A DNA stretch of 7,626 bases, from NCBI GenBank assembly GCA_021779655.1, contig JAJYAF010000095.1, positions 1-7,626 of the forward strand, given 5' to 3'. Position 1 is the stretch's first letter. Every line of letters starts with the position of its first letter. A model generated the notes under the pieces. It saw nothing but the letters and a program-made list of their open reading frames with translations. It was not told the DNA's origin and did not search any database. This DNA comes from Pseudomonadota bacterium. GTDB lineage: Bacteria; Pseudomonadota; Alphaproteobacteria; Acetobacterales; Acetobacteraceae. A program made the translations under genes and the position numbers. Positions 1-4,760 of the stretch are shown one piece after another.

Positions 1-864
1 GTGAAGGCGGCGATGAAGCTTGCCGGCGTGATCGACATTCAAAAGGCGAACATCAACATCCCAAAATCGCTGCCGCCCTCGGTTGTCAACCTGCCGATTT
101 ACCGCCCCGGAGAGAAACCGCCCCCGCCGCCGGATATCGCACTCGACCTGCTGATCCATGCGCGCAACCAGGTTTTCATTCGCGGCGATGGATTGTTCGC
201 CGAGCTTGGCGGCCGCGTTGACATCGGCGGGACCGCGGCAAATCCGCTCCCCAACGGCGGCTTCACGCTAATCCGTGGTAATTTTTCCCTGGGAAGCAAA
301 ACATTGCAGTTCACCAAGGGCGTTGTCAGCTTCAATGGCGCTGGATTCATGCCGACGCTGGACCTCGAAGCCACGACCTATACCACCAATAACGATACAG
401 CGACGCTCATCGTCGGCGGCACCGCGGCCAAACCCACCATCACGTTGACCGGTTCACCGCCGCTGCCCTCGGACGAGATTCTTTCGCAGCTGCTATTCGG
501 GCAGAGCACGTCGAGCCTTTCGCCATTTCAGGCCGCCTCATTGGCGGCGGCCCTCGCCTCGCTCTCCGGCGTGGGCGGTGATATGACAGGCAACCCTCTT
601 GGCGGCGTGCGCCGGATGCTAGGGCTCGATGAACTGTCGCTGGGGGGCGGCAGCGGCGGCGCGGCACCCTCGATACAGGCCGGGCGCTACGTTGCGCCGG
701 GCGTATTCGTTGGCGCACAGCAGTCCACCTCCGGCGCGGGCACCCAAGCGACCGTTCAGGTCAATCTGTACAAGGGGCTGAAACTGCAAACACAGACCGG
801 CGCCTCAAGCAGTGGCGTGGGCGACGCAAGCAGCGTCGGATTGACCTATGAATTCAACTATTGA
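1..864 (+). CDS. tamB: TamB, C-terminal part (translocation and assembly module, DUF490 domain), 5'-truncated by the window
   Basis: This is the last 287 codons of a protein that should be over 1000 residues long. The GTG at position 1 is probably an internal valine codon, not a start. TamB is an inner-membrane-anchored periplasmic protein that spans to the outer membrane; it works with TamA in outer-membrane protein assembly and phospholipid transport. What is seen: a proline-rich stretch (residues about 36-44), then beta-strand repeats rich in Gly, Thr and alternating hydrophobics (about 47-150), including a block with key residues GGFTLIRGNFSLG (86-98). Next come the conserved LPSDEILSQLLFG element (155-167), an Ala/Ser-rich linker, and a final beta-rich segment ending in aromatic residues (YEFNY). 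These are hallmarks of the TamB C-terminal domain. The stop codon overlaps the 3' end of the convergent Nudix gene by 11 bp. TamA is not in view and would be expected upstream. Confidence 0.9.
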   Translation: MKAAMKLAGVIDIQKANINIPKSLPPSVVNLPIYRPGEKPPPPPDIALDLLIHARNQVFIRGDGLFAELGGRVDIGGTAANPLPNGGFTLIRGNFSLGSKTLQFTKGVVSFNGAGFMPTLDLEATTYTTNNDTATLIVGGTAAKPTITLTGSPPLPSDEILSQLLFGQSTSSLSPFQAASLAAALASLSGVGGDMTGNPLGGVRRMLGLDELSLGGGSGGAAPSIQAGRYVAPGVFVGAQQSTSGAGTQATVQVNLYKGLKLQTQTGASSSGVGDASSVGLTYEFNY

Positions 865-1540
865 GACCTGGTTTAGCAAATCCCGTCCCGCCGCGTGGCC
901 GAGCGTGATTGAGCAGCACGCGTGCCGCTTCGAGCATCTTGAAATGATCTGGCATCCCCATCTCCGAGGTAGAGATATCCGCGATTTTTTGCACATGCAC
1001 GCTGGCTGCATCGTCGCCCGATCGCAGGTCGAGCCGGGTAAAATCGCCGGGCAGCTTCAGGCATACGCCTTGCGTTGGGATAACCAACACATCACCCGCG
1101 CGGATGGCCGTGCCGGGGAGATCGCCGTAAGCGATGCGGATATCACCCGGCCGGTCATAGAGTCGGGGCAGTACGCCGAGGATCTGGGCATTTGCCAACA
1201 GAGCAGGCGATATGCCGGTCTCTTCCGCCGCTTCTCGCCTTGCCGCTTCCGTGACGGATTCGTTTCCATCGAGGAAACCGCCCGGAAGGGCAAGCCTACC
1301 GACGCCGGGAGGATTCCGCCGAGTGATCAGGATCGTCTGCTCGCAATCGTCGAGCATGATGGCATCGGCGGCATGGCGCAAATATAGGTTGACGGTTTTG
1401 CCGTCTGGCAGGACGATCTGGCCGAGGCACTCCGCCGGCCGCACGGCCGGGTTTGGATCGTGCTGCCGTAAAACCCGCGCGATGATCTCGCGTTGCAAGA
1501 TCGGATCGACGATCTGATGGTTTTCTACGTAAGACTCCAT
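854..1540 (-). CDS. Nudix hydrolase, 228 aa, substrate unknown
   Basis: A complete Nudix box is visible: G88-x5-E94-x7-R102-E103-A-x-E106-E107-x-G109-I110 matches the consensus GX5EX7REUXEEXGU. Nudix enzymes hydrolyse nucleoside diphosphates linked to another moiety, using Mg2+ held by the box glutamates. The text just before the box (TRRNPPGVGRLALPGGFLD, residues 73-91) and the segment after it (RLYDRPGDIRIAY, 126-138) loosely resemble ADP-ribose or ADP-sugar pyrophosphatase types, but the substrate cannot be assigned. About 55 residues precede the core fold, and roughly 60 residues after it lack any motif I recognise. The ATG at 1540 is the only good start: an in-frame TAG lies 9 bp upstream and the next Met is residue 62. 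There is no clear Shine-Dalgarno sequence. The tRNA-Cys gene ends 58 bp upstream on the same strand with no obvious terminator between, so read-through from the tRNA promoter is possible. The gene converges on tamB and overlaps it by 11 bp. Confidence 0.9.
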   Translation of the reverse strand: MESYVENHQIVDPILQREIIARVLRQHDPNPAVRPAECLGQIVLPDGKTVNLYLRHAADAIMLDDCEQTILITRRNPPGVGRLALPGGFLDGNESVTEAARREAAEETGISPALLANAQILGVLPRLYDRPGDIRIAYGDLPGTAIRAGDVLVIPTQGVCLKLPGDFTRLDLRSGDDAASVHVQKIADISTSEMGMPDHFKMLEAARVLLNHARPRGGTGFAKPGLNS

Positions 1541-1598
1541 GCAGCGAGGCTAACCCGTGATATCGCAGGTGGACAGCTTTCTTCCTGAGTGGAAAATC

Positions 1599-1672
1599 TG
1601 GAGGTCCGGGCCGGAATCGAACCGGCATACACGGATTTGCAGTCCGCTGCATCACCACTCTGCCACCGGACC
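1599..1672 (-). tRNA. tRNA-Cys (anticodon GCA), CCA encoded
   Basis: Read on the minus strand, the sequence folds into a complete cloverleaf. The acceptor stem GGTCCGG (1672-1666) pairs perfectly with CCGGACC (1609-1603). The D-arm has a 3-bp GCA/TGC stem. The anticodon stem GCGGA/TCCGT has one G-U pair at its base, and its loop CTGCAAA places anticodon GCA at 1640-1638. The T-arm is GCCGG, TTCGATT, CCGGC (1626-1610). The discriminator base is U (position 1602), the identity base expected for tRNA-Cys, and CCA is encoded at 1601-1599. Total length is 74 nt including CCA. No intron or extra arm is present. A good promoter lies about 20 bp upstream. Confidence 0.97.
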
Positions 1673-1691
1673 TGAAAAGCGGCTGCCAGCC

Positions 1692-1720
1692 TGTATCCCT
1701 GCCCCGGCCGCTCGGGTCAA
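1692..1720 (-). promoter_or_regulatory. Predicted sigma70-type promoter for tRNA-Cys
   Basis: On the minus strand, TTGACC (1720-1715) matches the -35 consensus in five of six bases. It is followed by a 17-bp spacer and GATACA (1697-1692), a weaker -10 that keeps the central ATA. Transcription would begin near 1685, giving a 5' leader of about 13 nt before the mature tRNA end at 1672, a usual size for RNase P trimming. Spacing and placement support the call; it has not been demonstrated. Confidence 0.55.
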
Positions 1721-1734
1721 GGGCTTCGCGGTGG

Positions 1735-1764
1735 TTGAGTTCACTGCCTTGGGGCCGCTATAAC
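1735..1764 (+). promoter_or_regulatory. Predicted sigma70-type promoter for the methyltransferase-tolC-popZ operon
   Basis: TTGAGT (1735-1740), an 18-bp spacer and TATAAC (1759-1764) form a near-consensus promoter. The expected start point is around 1771, leaving a leader of about 22 nt that contains the GGAAGA ribosome-binding site at 1781-1786. The -10 box sits inside a short inverted repeat, GCCG (1754-1757) and CGGC (1764-1767), which could be chance or an operator half-site pair. The -35 box lies only 14 bp from the -35 box of the opposing tRNA-Cys promoter. Confidence 0.6.
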
Positions 1765-1792
1765 GGCAACCGTCCCATATGGAAGAATTCAC

Positions 1793-2440
1793 ATGATGGA
1801 TTTGCAGTCCGCCCGCATCAACATGGTGGAAGGCCAGGTACGGCCAAACCAGGTGCATGATGGCCGGATCATCGCGGCCATGCGCGCCTTGCCGCGCGAA
1901 GGCTTCGCCCCAGCCGGGACTAACGCCTACGCGGATATCGACCTGCCGCTGGGTGAGGGGCGCTTCATGTTGGCACCGATGACGATCGGCCGGATGGCGC
2001 AGCTGGTTTTGGCGGAACATCCTGAACATGTTCTCGTTATCGGCGCGGGCAGCGGCTACGGCGCCGCCTTGCTGGCGGCGTCGGGAGTTAAAAGCGTGGT
2101 GGCGCTGGAGGAGGAAGCACGGTTGGACACCGGCGCGCTGGCCAAATGGGCGCCGCGCGTGGCGCGCGTTTCCGGGCCGCTGGCAAAGGGCTTGCCTTCG
2201 CTTGGGCCGTTTGACGCCACCCTGATCGAAGGCGCGGTTGCCGATATTCCAGCCCTACTCGCGCGGCAGCTCAAAAAAAACGGCCGGGTGGTTACCATTC
2301 TCGCGAATCCGCAAACCGCCGGGCTTGGCGCTATCGTGGTGGCGGAGCCAAGCGTAAACGGCTTCGCATGCCGCCCCGTCTTCGATTGCACCGCGCGCCT
2401 GTTGCCCGCTTTCCGTCCTGCGCCGGTATTTGAGTTCTAG
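1793..2440 (+). CDS. Protein-L-isoaspartate O-methyltransferase-like protein (PIMT family, atypical)
   Basis: This is a 215-residue class I SAM-dependent methyltransferase most like bacterial Pcm, which methylates isoaspartyl residues in damaged proteins. The N-terminal part (RIIAAMRALPREGFAP, 25-40) and the block Y-x-D-x-x-L-P-L-G-E-G (46-56) follow the PIMT pattern. Motif I for SAM binding is clear at VLVIGAGSGYG (80-90), and a later FDATLIEGAVADIP block (140-153) with QLKKNGRVV (159-167) corresponds to the post-I region. However, the substrate loop that reads GQTISQP or GQTISAP in true PIMTs is GRFMLAP here (56-62), replacing the conserved Thr and Ser, and the VTAA segment is IEGA. It is therefore PIMT-fold, but isoaspartyl repair activity is doubtful. 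The start is one of two adjacent ATGs (1793 or 1796) after GGAAGA at 1781-1786. It is the first gene after a strong promoter and ends 4 bp before tolC, which suggests translational coupling and possibly an envelope-related role. Confidence 0.8.
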   Translation: MMDLQSARINMVEGQVRPNQVHDGRIIAAMRALPREGFAPAGTNAYADIDLPLGEGRFMLAPMTIGRMAQLVLAEHPEHVLVIGAGSGYGAALLAASGVKSVVALEEEARLDTGALAKWAPRVARVSGPLAKGLPSLGPFDATLIEGAVADIPALLARQLKKNGRVVTILANPQTAGLGAIVVAEPSVNGFACRPVFDCTARLLPAFRPAPVFEF

Positions 2441-2444
2441 GCCG

Positions 2445-3953
2445 ATGATCAGGCGCTTCCGGTTCCGTTGCGCGTTTGCCCTCGCGGCCCTTGGTTTTGG
2501 CGCCGGACCACTGCCGGCCGGCGCTCAAGCCACGACCGGTCTCAGCACTGCACCCGGTCAGGAACAGCCGGTCAATACGCTCATTCAGGCGCTCTCCATC
2601 GCCTATTTCAACAACGCGGCATTACAGGCGCAACGCGCGGCATTGCGGCAGGCCGATGAAAATGTTCCCGCCGCACTCTCCGGCTGGCGGCCAACCGTGG
2701 CCTTGAGCGGCAGCGCCGGCAGGGTAATGGGCACGCAAACCGAAATTATCTCCACGTTCCTGCCCGCCCAAGTGCTACCGCAGAACCGCGACGAAGCCAT
2801 CGGCCAGGCAACACTCACGCAGCCGATTTTCACCGGCGGAAAAACCACCGAGGCGACGCGTGAAGCAAAAAATCAGGTGTATGCCCAACGCGCGCAATTG
2901 CTTGCCACCGAAGGGCAAGTCTTCCTGAGTGTCGTCACTGACTATGTCACGGTTGTCACCGATACGCGTCTATTAGAGCTGGACCGCAACAACGTAAGCG
3001 TGCTGCAGCGCCAATTGCAGGCCACCAACGAGCAATTCAACATCGGCGCGATCACGCTCACCTCCGTGGCGCAGGCCCAGGCAGCGCTGGCCCAGGCCAA
3101 GGCGCAGATCGCGATCGCATTAGGCAATCTTGAGATCGCGCAGGAAAATTTCCGGCATGATGTCGGGCAGTCCCCCGGCGATCTCGCGGCACCGCAGCCG
3201 CTCGTTCTGCCGGTTTCCTCCCAGGCCATGGCCGGGGCTCTTGCCCAGCAGAACAATCCCAATGTCATCGCCGCGGAATTCACCAACGCAGCCGATAAGG
3301 ATGCCGTGGACGTCGCGTTTTCCGCCTTGCTGCCGCAAGTCTCCCTGCAGGCGGCGGGTTACATGGAATCCGGGCAAAGCGGGCCAGGAACGCGCCTCAG
3401 CGGCGGATCGGTGCTAGGCCAACTCAGTGTGCCGCTCTACCAGGGCGGCCAGGAATATGCCACGATCCGGCAGGCACGGGCCAAGGTGCAGCAAAGTTTC
3501 GCCCAAATCATTGACGCCCGACGCAGCGCTTACGCGCAGGCAGCACAGGCCTTTGAAGGCCTTGCTGCCTCCCGCGAGGCGGTGGTCAGCACGAATGCGG
3601 CAATCACGGCCAATGCCATCGCACTCGATGGAACCGAGCGGGAGGAGATCATTGGCACCCGGGATACGCTGGATGTTTTGAACGCGCAGCAATTACTGTT
3701 GCAATCGCAGGAGCAACAGGTGCAGAACATCGCCAATGTCGTGACCGAATCCTATACCGTGGCAGCAGCGATCGGCCGCCTCACGGCGACCGATCTCGGT
3801 TTGCCGATTAAGCAATACGACGATTTGCAATACTACAACGCGGTGAAAGATGCCGCGTTCGGCACCGGCGAGGCAGCGGATGCGGATGCCGGGGTGACGC
3901 TGGATGGCAGCCTGCTCGCCGGCAAACCGCCCGCAGATCAGCCTTTGCCGTAA
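2445..3953 (+). CDS. tolC: TolC-family outer-membrane efflux/secretion channel
   Basis: The product has 502 residues, close to the usual 450-500 for TolC. TolC trimers form an outer-membrane beta-barrel with a periplasmic alpha-helical tunnel that docks with type I secretion systems and RND or ABC efflux pumps. A signal peptide is visible: basic MIRRFRFR, a hydrophobic core, and a likely cut after AQA at residue 29. The two internal repeats typical of the OEP family follow. Repeat one has LTQPIFTGGK (124-133) and a coiled-coil segment with FNIGAITLTSVAQAQ (198-212). Repeat two has LSVPLYQGG (327-335) and IGTRDTLDVLNAQQ (403-416). The stretch AQAQAALAQAKAQ shows heptad-like helix packing. I chose ATG 2445 over the in-frame TTG at 2430 because it starts directly at the basic signal-peptide region and does not overlap the upstream gene; its Shine-Dalgarno (TAGG) is weak, fitting coupling to the gene 4 bp upstream. 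The polar, Pro/Asp-rich tail after about residue 475 is unstructured-looking. Confidence 0.94.
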   Translation: MIRRFRFRCAFALAALGFGAGPLPAGAQATTGLSTAPGQEQPVNTLIQALSIAYFNNAALQAQRAALRQADENVPAALSGWRPTVALSGSAGRVMGTQTEIISTFLPAQVLPQNRDEAIGQATLTQPIFTGGKTTEATREAKNQVYAQRAQLLATEGQVFLSVVTDYVTVVTDTRLLELDRNNVSVLQRQLQATNEQFNIGAITLTSVAQAQAALAQAKAQIAIALGNLEIAQENFRHDVGQSPGDLAAPQPLVLPVSSQAMAGALAQQNNPNVIAAEFTNAADKDAVDVAFSALLPQVSLQAAGYMESGQSGPGTRLSGGSVLGQLSVPLYQGGQEYATIRQARAKVQQSFAQIIDARRSAYAQAAQAFEGLAASREAVVSTNAAITANAIALDGTEREEIIGTRDTLDVLNAQQLLLQSQEQQVQNIANVVTESYTVAAAIGRLTATDLGLPIKQYDDLQYYNAVKDAAFGTGEAADADAGVTLDGSLLAGKPPADQPLP

Positions 3954-3967
3954 ACGCCCCGGCTGTC

Positions 3968-3971
3968 AGGA
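3968..3971 (+). promoter_or_regulatory. Ribosome-binding site that fixes the popZ start
   Basis: AGGA lies 7 nt before the ATG at 3979. An in-frame ATG further upstream (3904) would overlap tolC by 50 bp, lacks such a site, and adds 25 residues unlike the family's N-terminus, so 3979 is preferred. Confidence 0.65.
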
Positions 3972-3978
3972 AAACAGA

Positions 3979-4665
3979 ATGAGTGCTTCGAATAACGAGA
4001 TCACCAACAAGGGCGCGCCAGTGAGCAGCGCCGAGCCCTCGATGGAGGAAATTCTGGCCTCCATCCGTCGGATTCTGAGGGAAGAGCAAGCCCCCGCGCC
4101 GGAGGAGTCGAAACCGGAAGAGGAAGTCCTGGTTCTCGATTCCACCATGATCGTGAAACCGCCCGAGGAGGGCGGGCAGCTCACTGCGGCGGAATCCATC
4201 ACCCCCGAACCCGCTGGTGTGCAGCAGACGCCAGCGCACCTGGCTTCCGCGCTTCCCATTGCCGATTTTCCGGCAGCGGACAGCGAGACCCTGGAACTGC
4301 CTGAGGCGGAAAACGAGGAAAACATGGTAGAGAATTCTGAACCGACCGCGGCGGCGGACACGAGAGTCGGCACCTTGGGGCAAGTTTTTCATGGCGATTC
4401 CCCGCCTGAAAATATTCAGCCCCCGCCGGGCCTGATGGGCGAAGCAGCCAGCAACGCGGCCAGCAACGCGATAGGTTCCCTGGTACGCAACATTAGCTCG
4501 GAACGGGCGGTTGCCATCGGCCGGCCGGGGATCACGCTCGAAGATCTGGTGCGGGAGGAACTCCGGCCGCTTCTGAAATCCTGGCTCGATTCCAACCTGC
4601 CGGCCCTGGTGGAACGGATCGTCCGGGCCGAGATTCAGCGGGTGGTCGAGCGCGCCGAAACCTGA
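3979..4665 (+). CDS. popZ: PopZ-like polar organising protein (DUF2497 family)
   Basis: The 228-residue product has the three-part PopZ layout. A short N-terminal helix, EPSMEEILASIRRIL (19-33), matches the partner-binding region. A long disordered linker rich in Glu, Asp and Pro (about 34-150) matches the acidic spacer. A C-terminal helical region (185-224) with key residues LVREELRPLLKSWLD and LPALVERIVRAEIQ matches the oligomerisation domain of DUF2497. In Caulobacter, PopZ self-assembles into a condensate at cell poles, anchors the ParB/parS centromere complex and recruits cell-cycle regulators; the same role is inferred here by homology. It is longer than the Caulobacter protein (about 177 aa), mostly through the linker. 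A perfect 12-bp duplication gives ASNAASNA just before the C-terminal domain. The gene lies 25 bp after tolC with no terminator seen, so it is probably co-transcribed. No membrane segment or signal peptide is present. Confidence 0.85.
   Translation: MSASNNEITNKGAPVSSAEPSMEEILASIRRILREEQAPAPEESKPEEEVLVLDSTMIVKPPEEGGQLTAAESITPEPAGVQQTPAHLASALPIADFPAADSETLELPEAENEENMVENSEPTAAADTRVGTLGQVFHGDSPPENIQPPPGLMGEAASNAASNAIGSLVRNISSERAVAIGRPGITLEDLVREELRPLLKSWLDSNLPALVERIVRAEIQRVVERAET
4447..4470 (+). repeat. Perfect tandem 12-bp duplication inside popZ
   Basis: GCCAGCAACGCG occurs twice head to tail (4447-4458 and 4459-4470). It is in frame and encodes ASNA twice (residues 157-164), between the acidic linker and the C-terminal oligomerisation region. 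It looks like a recent slippage duplication tolerated in a flexible segment. Confidence 0.9.
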
Positions 4666-4683
4666 ACCGCCGCGATTGCCGCC

Positions 4684-4707
4684 AGTTCCGGCTCCCGTTC
4701 CGGCTCC
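4684..4707. repeat. Near-perfect tandem 12-bp repeat in the popZ-valS gap
   Basis: AGTTCCGGCTCC (4684-4695) is followed directly by CGTTCCGGCTCC (4696-4707), differing only in the first base. A degenerate partial third copy (AGGTCCG) follows. It occupies a quarter of the 95-bp non-coding gap between popZ and valS. No hairpin or terminator is formed by it. Confidence 0.85.
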
Positions 4708-4760
4708 AGGTCCGCCCCTAAACCATCGCAAAATTTTTCGGCACGCGTCATAGTGAAGCA

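Noticed and set aside
848..1387. A 179-codon plus-strand open frame opposite the Nudix gene
   Set aside because: The minus strand has a perfect Nudix box in this region; the plus-strand translation has no recognisable domain.
2430..2444. In-frame TTG at 2430 as the tolC start
   Set aside because: It overlaps the upstream gene and adds MSSRP before the natural basic start of the signal peptide; ATG at 2445 fits better.
4728..4740. AAAATTTTT tract before valS as a terminator
   Set aside because: No GC-rich hairpin directly precedes the T-run, so it does not meet the intrinsic terminator pattern on either strand.
4726..4754. Possible valS promoter (TCGCAA, 17-bp spacer, CATAGT)
   Set aside because: Only 3 of 6 and 4 of 6 consensus matches; too weak to list as a feature although the 95-bp gap would allow a promoter.
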